Assembly: GCF_017654505.1 (NCBI RefSeq)
Contig: NC_054545.1
Location: 10,328,927-10,392,926, forward strand
Source of the DNA: Polyodon spathula
Taxonomy: Eukaryota > Chordata > Actinopteri > Acipenseriformes > Polyodontidae
Direction: 5' to 3'
Length of the DNA: 64,000 nt
Both the position numbers and the translations under genes were made by a program. Within the stretch, counting starts at the first letter, position 1. Each line of letters begins with the position of its first letter. This document shows positions 36,670 to 49,099 of this stretch, in pieces. The notes under the pieces were generated by a model. The model was given only the letters and a program-made list of their open reading frames with translations. It did not search any database and was not told the origin of the DNA.

Positions 36670-38323
36670 GTGAGAGAAATGAGCTCTCAGTTTGCTAACT
36701 AGGTGCAGAAATGGCATTTCATAGTATGCAAAATAAATGAATACACTGTTATTGATACATAGGTTTCCAAGGTTACAGAAAATGGGTGTTTTTATGTCTG
36801 GTGTGAATAAATCTAGTATGGGTTATGAAAGTGATTTTTAAATGAGCCTAGGGCATTGCAAGTGTTTAGGGTTGGCTATGCTTAGCAATCATAATTTTCT
36901 GTGACCCGTGCATTTAAAGATAAGCTGCCAGATATTGAAATTAGATATATTGCATTAGACATTACCAGGTACTAATTTAGTCAAATGTTTGCAGCTGTTT
37001 GTAATTTGCTGGTATGTTTCTTTAAACCAAGAGCAAAATGGTACTAGTTAATGCGTTATTGGCATGATAACTGGTATCTGTCATGATTTATTTTCTTTTA
37101 GATGTATTTATCATTATGTCTGTCTGTAACTTGTTCTAGATCTTTTATCTGTTGGTATTACATGCAATTAACTGTTTTACCAGTTTAAACTTCTTTTGAT
37201 GTACAATTTGGTTTTTATATATATATAAAATCTTTTTTCTTTTTTTTTTTTTTACTTCAACAGTAATAGTGTCATGGATTTGATATTTTTACCTCATTTG
37301 TTAGGAGAAATATTGTTATGTTTTCTCACTGTTAAAATTGTTTTTACCGAAATGATGTATTTTTATTCAAATTGTCAGTGGTAAATTGCAAAAGCAGAGA
37401 AACTGCCAAGATACTTTTTGATGATGTTATTGCAATGTGGTTTTAATATGTAATGACTGTCATTGTTCACTTGTACTGCTGAAGGACTTTTGTTAAGGAA
37501 GTAATTCAGAAAAGTCATTCATTTCAGCATACATGGTTTTATGCAAGTGTTTTATTCATCATTTTAAACATCTGCACCCAAACCAAGATGAATTTAGTAG
37601 TACATTTGATTGTTATTTAAGATTAACCCTTGGCTTCCTACCAAATTCTTTTGTGGGCCAATTATATGCATGTAACTATTTACTTTAAACACAACAATGT
37701 GTTGTGTTTTTTTTTTTATTCATTTTTTACTGTATGCACAGTAGAAGTCTCCATACCTTTCTGGATAATTTTGTATAATGACATATACAAATAATCATAA
37801 TACCCCTGCTTGTAAGTAATATTTTCTTTAAATGGCCAGTAACATTCAGTGGCCAGTGTTCATATCGGAATACATGTGTAGAGGGTTGGAAGCAAATGAT
37901 TAATCTCTGTTTACATGTAATAAGCCAATTACAATTTCTTATAGCCGCAAAGACCAAACATACACTGCACAGTCATACCTGGGAAGGTGTGATTCATAAA
38001 AATTTACTTGAACGCCATGCAGTGATGGAAAGAGACAGGGTAAAGATTTACCTTTTGATGAATGTGTTCATGATATTTTGCTTTAAGAAAAAAAAAGTAA
38101 TGGCAGTTATTAATTGGATTATTCTAGAACATTGTTAGTCTTGAAAAACAATCAATTTGTGTTTTCCTATTTTTTCTTTCATTTTGCTATGACTTAATTT
38201 CGCAGTTGATTTAAAGAAAATCGTTTGACATTGCATCTACATTCATTTTTTTTTTTTTTTTAAATGTTTAGTATAAAGCTTGTAAAGGTTGGTGATTTTG
38301 CTCCTGAACTGCTTTGTTCCCAG
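36670..38323 (+). other. NOVA1: NOVA1 intron between KH1 exon and cassette exon
   Basis: A 1654-nt GT-AG intron: GTGAGA at 36670 and TTCCCAG ending at 38323. It is AT-rich with poly-T runs near 37240, 37710 and 38250. The pyrimidine tract before the acceptor is short (TTTTGCTCC, then GCTTTGTTCCCAG), which fits a regulated exon. No other gene or clear element is visible. Confidence 0.9.
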
Positions 38324-38395
38324 ACATTGCCATCTTCCCCAACTACCACCAAGTCCTCTCCATCCGATCCCATGACCACCTCCAGAGCCAATCAG
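38324..38395 (+). CDS. NOVA1: NOVA1 cassette exon (mammalian exon 4 equivalent)
   Basis: A 72-nt in-frame exon encoding 24 residues, beginning TLPSSPTTTK and ending TTSRANQ. The acceptor is TTTGTTCCCAG ending at 38323 and the donor is GTACGG at 38396. The Ser/Thr/Pro-rich peptide appears identical to the segment that separates the 507- and 483-residue human NOVA1 isoforms, so this is very probably an alternative exon here too. In mammals this exon encodes a phosphorylated linker between KH1 and KH2, and NOVA1 represses its inclusion. Five YCAY tetramers lie inside the exon (38330, 38346, 38360, 38370, 38376) and four more lie within 38 nt of the donor, as expected for autoregulation. Skipping keeps the frame, because both neighbouring junctions are phase 0. 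Exon identity is seen in the sequence; alternative use is inferred from the family. Confidence 0.95.
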
Positions 38396-38433
38396 GTACG
38401 GTATCATCCTACCATCTACACCATGCCTTCCAC
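38330..38433 (+). promoter_or_regulatory. YCAY cluster over the cassette exon and its 5' splice site
   Basis: Nine YCAY tetramers occur in 104 nt: CCAT 38330, CCAC 38346, CCAT 38360, CCAT 38370 and CCAC 38376 inside the exon, then TCAT 38404, CCAT 38412, CCAT 38421 and CCAC 38430 just after the donor. YCAY clusters are the established NOVA binding element. Mammalian NOVA1 represses its own homologous exon, so this is the likely autoregulatory site. The motifs are read directly; function is inferred. Confidence 0.7.
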
Positions 38434-41400
38434 AGGTGACCAATTGCCAGCTGGAGAACAGGTACACACAGGAAGAGGAAGGGTTTTAAATTTCCTTCAT
38501 AAGGGGAAATGTTAGCCACCTTTTACAGTTTGCAAAACAGCATAAACAGTTTGGAAGATTTCAAGCTGAAAAGGTAGGTTTACTTTTGGCAGAACTGTGA
38601 AGTATTAGCGTTCCTCGTTCACCAGCATCTGACGTCACCATTACATTTTCCAGCCAGATGACAGCAGATCACCTCCCCCAAACTTTATTTTTGTTCGCCT
38701 TCGAGAACAGCTGGATAAACAATTAATTATCCTAAGTCTAAATGCTAGTTATAACCCTCATGCAGACAGCTGCCCCTAAATCTGTAGCCACCCCCTACTG
38801 AGGTAGAAACCGACTTGCTGCTTCAAAAGCAAAACTGCAGCCGCTGTTGTGATGATGTGGTGCCATCTGACGTTCGGGTGCAATTGGGATTTGTGTTTCA
38901 AAATGTGCGCTTGAACTGGTAAACCCTTTTAGCTTTATATAAAATCTGAAAACACAAATGCTCTAATATAAATATAATGGAATATAAACAATACTGTTGT
39001 GTATTAAGAAACTAGTAATTGTTGTCCTTATCAATTTTATGTAGAAACCCCGATGATTGGATGTTTAAGGTCCGTGATTAACCCTCAGTTATAAGTAAAT
39101 GCTGGTGGCTATATAAAATAGAAACAGCTTCTGACAGCAGTTAGTTAGTATCCAGCTGCAGACAGCTATTGCATGCTGTTTTGTTGCAATGCTTTCATAT
39201 GAAATTGGTTAAATGTATTGCTGCTTTCACAATATATAGTCCTACTTCTTTTAACTAAAATTTGACTAATGCCTAGGCAAAATAAATTAACCTAAGTCTA
39301 TAAATGAACACTGTAATAGATTACAGACAAGTTTGTAATCTAGAAAGTGCTATATACAGTACAACATCTACAGATGTAGAAATGTGTCGATCCTAATGGG
39401 TTAACAAAACTATCTCTACTCTTCATTTAATGGGGAAGGAGTGGTTTTTTGCTTCTGAAATAGTGTTATATACAGTGTTGCCGTCCGGGATGAGCAAGCT
39501 TATAGATATAGCTGTTACCAGACTTCTGGCAGGAAAGAACTAGGTAAGATCTCCATTTAATGCTTTATTTCACTATTTCATAGATGCATGTGAAACTGTT
39601 TAACATCAGCAGCGACTTGATAGATGACTATATGCTTTCATCATCCTTATAAAACAAAAAACATTGGAAAGAATCTTATCACTATGGTAGCCATAGTTTT
39701 CATGAAATTGAGTAAGTGGTTAATCTTCCATTACATGACTCACTGTAGCTTCCAAGTACCACACTGTAATATTACTATTTAATACCAAAAGTGGAAGCGT
39801 CAAAATGCCGATTATTCCCTTAACTTAATTTATCACTGTGTGACAAAAGTAGCATCTGCTAGGAATCTGTGCTTCCCTGTTATGAATTTAAGAAAAAAAA
39901 TCATGAATACTACTTTATTGCCCAATCCCATTCTGTGATGTATGTTACGATTTAGATCTGAATGGTATACAACTTGAAGTAAACATTTTGACAGCTTGGC
40001 TGTTAAAATAAGAATACATTATTCTAAAGTAGCAGTTAGGTATTTTTTTCAGAATGAGAACATGAACAGAAGAGAGAAATCTTTTCCTTTTCCACCTGGA
40101 TTTTCATATGCCAATGCTGATATACTCTGCTGTAAGTAATTTGTTTTTGTTAAAATAGTAAATATTATGTAAAGGATAAATGTCTATTCTGGCATATTGT
40201 ACCACATGATTTTGAAAATTATATATGCGCACCAATATTTGAAAGAATAGTTTTTCTGGTGTACTATATAATTTGTCAATTAAATTGTCTGTCTTTTTGT
40301 GTTGGCCAACACAGACTGAAAATTCCTGATCTTGCCTTTTTTAAAGTGTTTGGTTTTTCTTTTTTTCCTTTCATTCATTTTGGCTCTCCTTTGTGAAACA
40401 ATTTATTGTTAATACACATAATCATAATGTCCCATACTTACTGTATTGGTGAGACTGAATCTCTAGAATTGCACATGTACTTGTAAGGGATTTGATGGTT
40501 AAGGCAATTTGGAACTTGGCTTTTCTTTTGTGGCAGTAACTGACATACAGTAGAAGGCAATTGTTTCCAGAGTGCAACAGTGATTAACATTCTGCTCTAG
40601 TATATCGGCATGCATCTGCACTGCGGTTGTTGAATGAGAAAAGATTCCTGCACAGCAATATCAAAGCTGTCATTGGTTCTGTAAGCAAGTAACAGGAAGA
40701 TTTGCAGAACCACACCGTTCATCACTATTGTATTTGAACAGAGATTAGCCTTATCTGGAGGAGGGGATGGGAGGAATGAAGGCATAATAAACCTGTTCCA
40801 TGAAGCAGAGAAAAGGCTTTTCTTTTGTTTACAAGGAGAAAAATAAAATCAGTTTTACTTTTCATTATCACTTGAAGGATACTGCAGAATAGAAACATGT
40901 TGAGTCTTTGGTGTTCAGGAGAGAGATGATCTGTTCACAAGTAAGGCTTCTTTATACACCTTGAGACCCAGAGAACACTATTCTTGCTACAAGGAAAAAA
41001 TAATCCAAACTTATTTGAGATATTGATTAGTTAAAAATTGCACAAAGATACTATTTTATTTTAAAAATATTTAGCAGTTGGTTTTCAAAGCGATATCTAG
41101 AGTTTGACTTTAAATACAGGACTTGCATTAAATAAGTTTTTCAGTGAACACTGTAGGATTTGTGTCGTTCACAATGTGAACACAATCGGTAGTTTAATTA
41201 ATGACAGGTATTGAAAATGGCCAACATTTTTGGTACATTGCATGTGCTGTGCTATGAAAAAGGAAGTATGATATACATACATTTAGGGATGGTTTATTGA
41301 TTCATGGGTGCTGTACATGTGATTTGTGGATGTCTTGCTTTGTTGCAGTGTATGAATAAACAAATGCAACACTAGTATCCTGGAAGTCATTTGAGCAATA

Positions 41401-41636
41401 CAACGGGACAGGGTGTGCATGTGAAATAATTACATGCTAGGATTTTTAAATGTGGTGTTGAATGTAGAAGTTTTATTTTTAAGAAATTGTTGAAAATGTC
41501 AAGCCTGGGTTTGTTTTTTTAATAGTAACAATGTACAAAATAAACCCTTAGTGTAGATATTACATATTAATTAATTGTAGTTATTCGAGCTGTCATTTCA
41601 GTTAACTACCAAAGAAGCAGCTGAGATTTGTTTGTT

Positions 41637-41670
41637 TTTTTTTTTTTTTTTTTTTTTTTTTGGGGGGGGG
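41637..41670. repeat. Poly-T/poly-G tract
   Basis: About 24 T followed by 9-10 G in the last NOVA1 intron; the same T-then-G layout as at 19804. Confidence 0.85.
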
Positions 41671-43100
41671 GTCGGTCCACCAGTAATGCAAACATAATAG
41701 TAAAGGAAAGAATGTCGTATTGGTGATATTTTAATATTTGGAACATTAGGTCACTGAGAAGACCCTGTTTGACAAGGTGATGCTAGTGCCTACTGTAATG
41801 ATAATCCCTACTGCAGCCCTGCAGAGTTTCGTAGCTTTAGTGATGTCACATTGCATAATTATAATCAGGACACTAATGTTTTGAAGAAACCACACGATTG
41901 TCAAGACACTAGAATGTATTTTAATTATACTGCTGTCAATTAATCTGACACCCTATATAGTTACCCCATCCATTCATGTGTCTTCCTTTCGCATCATCTT
42001 AGTACCAGACCATATCAGATCCAGTCCTTGCCAGATCTACTCGGAGGGAGAAAATGAGGTTAGCTATCATCTTGTGATTTCAAGTGCACTGAAGCAACAA
42101 AAAAAAAACAAACAAGTAAACTCTTTGATCGTGTTAGGACTTATTATTGTTGCCTGTCAAGATCTAGAAACTATTAATACAAAATATGACTCACAAGAGT
42201 GAAGTACAATTAAGTTGTACTTAGAATAATTACTTTCGAGGCATTTAAAATAGAATTTCACATGTTTTAGCAGAAGTGAAGTAAAATCCACAAGTAAATG
42301 TTGGTAACGTTTAAATTTACTTTGATGCCCCTATTTAACTAACTCCAGATGCTCTTCAGTCACACACAAGGGAGACAAGTGTGTTGGTCTTGTTGCAAGG
42401 TCTTTTATTTTTACTCTAATTCAAGTACAAATGTTTTAGATGCTCTTCGCTAAATAATATTAAACAAAAATTAAATACAGAGCAAATTAGTGAACAACCT
42501 TCGCTGAAAACGTCAAGCCCAGAATGGCTTGGTGTCTGGCAGGCCATGTCTTTTTTGCCTATTTTATTTAAATAACCATCAATAAGTTAACTTTTTCATA
42601 TAAAACACACAATACGAAATAAAATAATATTTCAAAATAAACTCATCAATCTTATACTTTGATTTAATAATGGTTACACCCCAATCTGAGTCATGGTAAG
42701 AACCTATATGTTTCCATTTTATAAAAGAAAAAGACTCTCTATGTAAGGATATAAAGCTGTAGTGCGTGTTTTAAATTTGTCCTCTGTTACATTTACAGCT
42801 GTGGCCAAAGGTTTTCCATTTTGATTGTTATTGTTTCATCTTAATGAAAAATGCAATACAAAATAAACAAACACAAGTTTTGCATCACCTAGAATTTTAA
42901 GATTGAGACATTTTTATAAAACAAAAAAACTATATGAACATAGTTTCTTAATATCATGTATTTTTTTCTTTAAGCAAAGCTCTTCACAACCTTATAAACT
43001 GTTTTGCGTTTCAGATTACATGTTCATAACTAAATATTATTCCAGTAATTTCAAATTAAAGGCATTAACAGTGTTTTATTTCAATAATAGGCCAGATTTC

Positions 43101-43103
<3 letters not shown>

Positions 43104-43135
<32 letters not shown>
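43104..43135. repeat. Poly-A tract (about 32 nt)
   Basis: Uninterrupted A run in the last NOVA1 intron. Confidence 0.9.
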
Positions 43136-43137
<2 letters not shown>

Positions 43138-44001
43138 CTAAGTCATATTTTAATTAAGTAACACAGTGAAGTTTGAGCTCAACGTTAACATTTACAGGCA
43201 TGTTCATCAGCATGGGTCAGTTTTGTTTGGAATCGTCAGTTTGGCAGCCTACAGTTTTAGAAACCTTGTTTCCTCTATTGCACAGAATTAATATGTTCTA
43301 TAAGCGTGTACTTGTACATTTTTTGATTGTGGGATTTTGTGAATCAATTCCCATGTGTTTGAATTAGATTCTTGTCTGTGCCTTATTTCCGTTTAGCAAG
43401 TTGCAAACAAAATTAACAAGGTGTTAAAATAATGTTCTGGATCATCTTCATTTGCAAATCACTGTGTTTAGCATGAATACATTGAAGAAAGAAAATATAG
43501 ACAGTTTAATATAGTCTTATACAATTAGACATGCTCTGAAGCCTCATCCACTGCTCAAATGAAGAAATTAAAAGGTTGGTTATGTTTTTTTTTTCTTTTT
43601 TCTTTAATTATCGGCTATGATGGACACTTATTGTGCCCCCTACCAGTGGATATTTTATATGCAATCTTCCATGTAAGCTAATCTTTCAAAGCTGCTGCTT
43701 TATGAAGCAGATACTAGATTACTGTTACTTTACTGTTACTGCAAAATTGAACTGTGATTAATGTCATTCCTTTGTGAATGAGTTAAGTGGACCATATAAC
43801 ACACTACTGCCTTTTTCCAAATGTGCCGTAACAGAGAAATAAATCTTACCTAAAGCTGATCAGGTAACTAGCATTTTTATTGATTCCACTCCTTGTTGTC
43901 GAGTCTAGCAATTGAGTAACACAGTTGGATATGTGTACATTAATAACAGATAATCATTGTTACATAAATAACTTCTGTTGAGTTGGTGGTGCCAATCTGC
44001 A

Positions 44002-44002
44002 G

Positions 44003-44057
<55 letters not shown>
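44002..44057. repeat. (ATT)n microsatellite
   Basis: About 18 ATT units in the last NOVA1 intron. Confidence 0.95.
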
Positions 44058-44058
<1 letters not shown>

Positions 44059-46579
44059 GATCCAAAGAAATGAATAACTAGAAATGCAGAACCTTAAATC
44101 TGCACTATCCCACCCTATTAGTGCATCAAAATAAAATGAAATATTTCCTGGCTATAAACACTTCATTGCGTGCACATTGTGTTATATTGCATGCTGCAGC
44201 AGGGTAATACAGCACCCCCTGCACTCAGGGTTGTTTTTCTTTATACAGCTTTGCATTGGCAGTTAATTACTAATTTAAAAAATGTATCTTTTAAACAATA
44301 AAAAGAAAAAAAAAAAACAAACAAACAAACAAAAAAAAAACAACTTATACCTCAGCAGTTGGGAGCCACAGTTAGTTATTTGTGTTCTGCCTAGTGGAAT
44401 GGTATTATGGGGCAAATGGGATCCATTACCATACCACCGTATGACTGGACCTGCTGTATAAAGTACTGCCTTTTAACAAGGGAGCACTGCATGTGTTTTT
44501 CATTTGATACTTCCATGTGTGAAAAGCTCAATATTGTTTGAGGTAATTGATGTTTATGCAAATTATTGTCCTGTATTGCATGCTTTTGTCAAACATTCAG
44601 AACGATCACCTTGACTTCAACAAAGTTTGATATTTCAGATCTCCTGATTTATCTGTAATGGCAATTCACCACCACAGGTGTGACCTGATTAGAGAACTAG
44701 CTCCCCATCAACATAAGATTCAAGTGATAAAAATAGATTACATTTTTTATATGTTGTTTATTGTAGTGTACTTGAAACTTCCCTCGTAAAACTTCCTTAA
44801 TTTAACACTACATTTGATCATTTCAACCATTTAATTTTAGCATAATCAATTCAGTATTGAGTATTATCATGAATTTCATAAAATGTGATTCGGAGAGGAT
44901 TGAATGCTTGTTGTTTCATTCCCCTTTTAAAATGACCTGATTTTACGAAGATTTTCTCATTAGGTTCTATGCACGATTTCTCCAGATCATGTACCTGCAT
45001 GTTAATAATTCTGTCGACCTGATTTTTTTTTTTTGTATTATTTTTTACAAACAAAATATATGTACTAATTTAATTGAGAGTGCAATATGATAGTTATTGG
45101 GTTTCAGACCTTCATAGAATGCAGTCTTGTTTAAAACTTTCTAAATCTGATATAACAGTAACACAGTTGTTAATTTGCATGTGTTCTTATTGGGGTGCTT
45201 TGAGTTTTTAGTTGAGTAAACACTGTATTGGTGTTAAACTGCAGTCCCTGCAGATGTGACCTGCTTATAGAAAAGAGGTGTTATTGCAAAGAATTGTCAT
45301 GCTACTTAGCCCTTGTAAGTTACAAAAATGTATAGCAACAGTTAAAATTGATCAGGACAGATCCTTTGCACAATAATGTAACATTTGAAAGAGTGTAAAT
45401 GAAATCCATATAATAGATATATTTCCATAACTCCTAAAGTCATCATCACAGGCTTTCTGATCATGTAATGGGGGCCCAATGGCAGTTTTAAATATAGAAT
45501 TCATCAGATTGAAGCATGCAAATCATTTCCCTCAGGTGAAGCTTTGGATAAGTATTTCATTATTTTATTTTATTTTAGAAAATGTAGTGCATATTTGAAT
45601 TAGTCATTTTTCAGGCAGTTGGATACCCTTGATAGATTATACACATGCATAAATAGAATCTTGCTGATAATTTTTAATGTCTGTTTTTAATTTTAAATCG
45701 ATAGTTTGTTTCAAATTCTCAATGGGCTTCTAATAGCACATTTATCTGTGTCTTACCTTGCTGTTTAGACTGCTTTGGTAAAATGAGTAATTAGTTAGCT
45801 ATGAACAGTACACAGAGCGATTTTTTTGAAATCCATTCATAAAATAGGTGCCTGGTAAATTTACACTTTTCTCATTGGTCTATTTCATGAGACCTACAGA
45901 AATTCGTAAATTATAGTTTAAAATGACATCTTGTTTCCCTGTCTACTCAAGCTTTCTTGTTCAGTTCTTTTTTGTTGGTTTTTTTTTTTTCTTTTTTCAA
46001 ATGTTACAAAGCAACATTGCTATCTACAAAGACTACAGGAACATCTAATGCATTTTAATGCACCGTTTCTTTGATAGCCCTGCAGTTAATCTGTTCAGTT
46101 AGCCTATGCTTTTGCATCAGATGCATACTATGTTACACGTTTTTCTTGTTAAACATGAAAACAAATGCTATTTCCCTAAAATAAATTGTACAGTCATGGT
46201 CTAGTAATACACACAGATTACTGTTTAAGAGAAGCTGATAAAAAGCTGGTACCTTCATAGGCTTTTTAATATACACAGTTTCTGATCCAAATAGGTTTTC
46301 TTCAGATGTGAAGTAATTAAAATAAAAATGGCATATTCATTTTAAATCTTGACACCTGGTGAACTCTGCTTTTAATTTTGTGCATACCATAAGTAAACTG
46401 AATACACATACAACCAAAATAAGCCTTGAAGTATTAAACAGGGTAAAGCGGCAGTTGTCACGTAACATATTTATAGTTCAGGGATTTAGAATTGTGCTTC
46501 TGCGAAGCAAACTAAACAATAAAATATTTGAAGAGAAGTATCATTTTTTAATAAAATAAAAAAAAAGCAACCTAAAATT

Positions 46580-46596
46580 GGGGGGGGGGGGGGGGG
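46580..46596. repeat. Poly-G tract (17 nt)
   Basis: Seventeen G about 157 nt upstream of the last NOVA1 exon; could fold as a G-quadruplex in the pre-mRNA. Confidence 0.9.
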
Positions 46597-46752
46597 AACA
46601 GCTTCCCAAGGTCAACCAAGAATATAGTCTATTAGATACATAAAACATGTATGTAATTAATATTGGAGCATTTTTTTGTTTTCAGTCATGCAGAGCGTCT
46701 GTATGTTTCAATGGAATTCATTTTTTTATTCTTTTGTTCCCCCTTTTTGCAG

Positions 46753-47760
46753 GTGAAGATAATAGTCCCCAACAGCACAGCAGGTTTGATTATTGGAAAG
46801 GGTGGTGCAACAGTGAAAGCTATAATGGAGCAATCAGGAGCTTGGGTACAGCTCTCTCAAAAACCTGATGGGATAAACCTGCAGGAGAGAGTAGTTACAG
46901 TGAGTGGTGAACCAGAGCAGAACTGCAAAGCTGTGGAACTCATCATCCAAAAGATACAAGAAGATCCCCAAAGTGGCAGCTGTCTCAATATCAGTTATGC
47001 CAATGTCACTGGTCCAGTGGCCAACTCCAACCCAACAGGCTCTCCTTACGCAAATACTGCTGAAGTGTTACCCACTGCTGCAGCTGCTGCGGGGCTGCTA
47101 GGACATGCTAACCTTGCTGGAGTTGCAGCATTCCCAGCAGTTTTATCCGGCTTCAACGGGAACGATCTGGTGGCCATCACCTCTGCACTCAACACTTTAG
47201 CCAGCTATGGATATAATCTCAACACATTAGGGTTGGGTCTAAGCCAAGCTGCAGCCACTGGGGCGCTGGCTGCAGCTGCTGCAAGTGCAAACCCAGCTGC
47301 AGCAGCGGCAGCAAACTTGATCGCCACCTATGCAAGTGAAGCCTCTGGCGGCGGCGGCACTGCTGGTGGTGCGGCAGGCCCATTCGCGTTAGGTAGCTTG
47401 GCAGCTGCCACTGCTGCAACAAATGGATATTTTGGTGCCGCTTCTCCACTTGCAGCTAGTGCCATCCTGGGAACAGAGAAAACTACAGACGGATCGAAAG
47501 ATGTAGTTGAAATAGCCGTGCCAGAAAACCTAGTCGGTGCAATACTCGGCAAAGGAGGAAAAACGTTGGTGGAATACCAGGAATTGACTGGTGCAAGGAT
47601 ACAGATCTCAAAAAAGGGAGAATTTGTACCTGGCACGAGAAACCGGAAGGTGACGATCACAGGAACACCAGCTGCTACACAGGCTGCACAGTATTTAATA
47701 ACACAGCGGATCACGTACGAGCAAGGGGTTCGGGCTGCTAACCCTCAAAAAGTGGGTTAA
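46753..47760 (+). CDS. NOVA1: NOVA1 last coding exon: KH2, Ala-rich linker, KH3, stop
   Basis: Terminal coding exon of 1008 nt: 335 residues and TAA at 47758-47760. A strong polypyrimidine tract ends in TTTTTGCAG at 46752. The exon starts [11 protein letters not shown] and ends [10 protein letters not shown]2 covers about residues 1-73 of the exon, with the RNA-binding loop GKGG in [13 protein letters not shown] long Ala/Gly/Ser/Asn linker follows (about 74-255) and includes [13 protein letters not shown] and a Gly run in [13 protein letters not shown]3 covers about 254-325, with GKGG in [15 protein letters not shown]. This is the region that binds YCAY clusters to steer neuronal alternative splicing. 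Compared with human NOVA1 from memory, changes include Ile at human position 197 and Cys at human position 231. Open reading extending upstream to ATG 46663 is intronic. Several overlapping antisense and out-of-frame ORFs (for example 47328-47714 minus) are shadows of its biased composition. Confidence 0.98.
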   Translation: MKIIVPNSTAGLIIGKGGATVKAIMEQSGAWVQLSQKPDGINLQERVVTVSGEPEQNCKAVELIIQKIQEDPQSGSCLNISYANVTGPVANSNPTGSPYANTAEVLPTAAAAAGLLGHANLAGVAAFPAVLSGFNGNDLVAITSALNTLASYGYNLNTLGLGLSQAAATGALAAAAASANPAAAAAANLIATYASEASGGGGTAGGAAGPFALGSLAAATAATNGYFGAASPLAASAILGTEKTTDGSKDVVEIAVPENLVGAILGKGGKTLVEYQELTGARIQISKKGEFVPGTRNRKVTITGTPAATQAAQYLITQRITYEQGVRAANPQKVG

Positions 47761-48406
47761 TGCCTAAACTTATTCTATTTAATCCCTCTTTTTATCATTT
47801 TCAAGAAGGATGTACTGTATTTTGCAGAAGTATTCTTTTCTGTTAACATATCATATGCAAAAGAATGCGATTTATGTTGAAGATGTGTATATGTAAATAA
47901 TGTGTTTTACCAGATGTTTCATAGAAAGAAATTTCTTGATATTTTAGTTCTATACTTTGCTTGTGTATATTTGTCAGAATTGTTTCTAGTGTGAGAAGAT
48001 CTTAGCCTGCCATTTTACCAGCATTATTGTAGTTTAAAAAACAAACAAACAAAAAAAGAACCGATTTGAATGTAGACAGGGATATGCGTATAGTTTTCAG
48101 TATTAGTTAAAATAGGTGATATCGCTAAATTAACTACTGTTAGTTCGGGTCCGGTTGGGTCAGTGACCTGAAATGGAGTGAGGCCAAAGCACTGTCATGA
48201 CAGTCTTACTTCTGCGTAGGGCATAGTGAAGTAGGAATTCATATTTTATGAAAGAAAATAATTAACTAAAAAGCAATATAGTTGCAAAAGCACTGTAAAA
48301 TATTTTAAGGTTAAAACTGTGGATTATTGTATTGGTAAGTTTACAAATCAGCAAAAGCACCTGTTCTCTTTCTGAACCAGACAATGGAAATAATGCTGCA
48401 TGCTGG

Positions 48407-48527
48407 CCATGGCCCATTCTTCACCATGTCTTGAAAGTTCAACAAACAAACCCAAACAAACACTAAAATCACTACTGAACCCATTGCCTGGCCAGTAGAA
48501 CAGTCATTACTCCACTAACATCCTCAC
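48407..48527 (+). promoter_or_regulatory. YCAY cluster in NOVA1 3' UTR (first)
   Basis: By hand count nine YCAY tetramers lie in about 121 nt, including CCAT 48407 and TCAC 48524. The surrounding sequence is far poorer in them. NOVA proteins are known to bind YCAY clusters in 3' UTRs as well as introns, so this could be an autoregulatory site for stability, localisation or poly(A) choice. Function is inferred. Confidence 0.4.
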
Positions 48528-48577
48528 TGTCTAGACACATAACTGTTGTTTATGCAGTGTATTGGAAATTTTATATA

Positions 48578-48587
48578 AATAAATAAA
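48578..48587 (+). terminator. Candidate polyadenylation signals (overlapping AATAAA)
   Basis: AATAAA at 48578-48583 and 48582-48587, about 820 nt after the NOVA1 stop. An A-rich tract follows, so internal priming in cDNA data would need to be excluded. Use is not shown by sequence alone. Confidence 0.3.
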
Positions 48588-48987
48588 AACAAAAAAAAAG
48601 TGAAAGTGCCAACAAAAAGGATGACAGCTAAAATAGTTTTAAACGACTGCTTGATACAGTGTGTTGCATTTTAGGAGCTTATACTTAAGTGTGTATCATT
48701 TCTTAACACTAGAAACATTAGTATTGTGAATGTAGATTTTACTGTGAAGATATCTGTGATTTTAGCTGTGCGCTCCAATGATGGTGTCTTTGCAGCATGG
48801 TGTTAGCAGCCAGTGCAGCTTATACTACTCAGTAATTTGCATGTATGTGGAGCATCAGCCAGCCAGTATTTTCCTGCATGCTTTTAAGACAAGGGAGATA
48901 ATCTCAAAAGGTAGTGTGATCTACCTTTCCCAAGCTTTTGGACAGGTAATTTCTGAGTAAGCCTTTGGTCCTAACACCCAACAACTG

Positions 48988-49099
48988 TCACCCTCTTCTG
49001 TACCTCTCCTGAGTGCCAACTGCCCAGGCCATTGACCCACCATCTGTTTGCCCACTCAAGGCCACTCATAGGGGCATTCATAACCAAGCACCTCCTCAT
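48988..49099 (+). promoter_or_regulatory. YCAY cluster in NOVA1 3' UTR (second)
   Basis: Nine YCAY tetramers start at 48988, 49029, 49037, 49040, 49052, 49062, 49066, 49078 and 49096. About eleven more scatter on to about 49517, so roughly twenty fall in 530 nt. This is the densest NOVA-motif block I noticed outside the cassette exon. A role in NOVA1 self-regulation is inferred from the known binding specificity. Confidence 0.4.

Larger units (their letters stand above)
38396..46752 (+). other. NOVA1: NOVA1 intron between cassette exon and last exon
   Basis: An 8357-nt GT-AG intron from GTACGG at 38396 to TTTTTGCAG at 46752. It contains poly-T/poly-G at 41637-41670, poly-A at 43104-43135, an ATT microsatellite at 44002-44057 and poly-G at 46580-46596. 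The stretch 41750-42060 is non-repetitive and may be conserved. No further exon is recognised. Confidence 0.9.

Noticed and set aside
46663..46752. ATG-initiated extension upstream of the last exon
   Set aside because: It encodes unrelated residues over the polypyrimidine tract; homology starts exactly after the acceptor at 46752.
47328..47714. 128-codon ORF antisense to the last NOVA1 exon
   Set aside because: It is the complement of the Ala-rich linker and KH3; composition explains its openness and no domain is recognisable.
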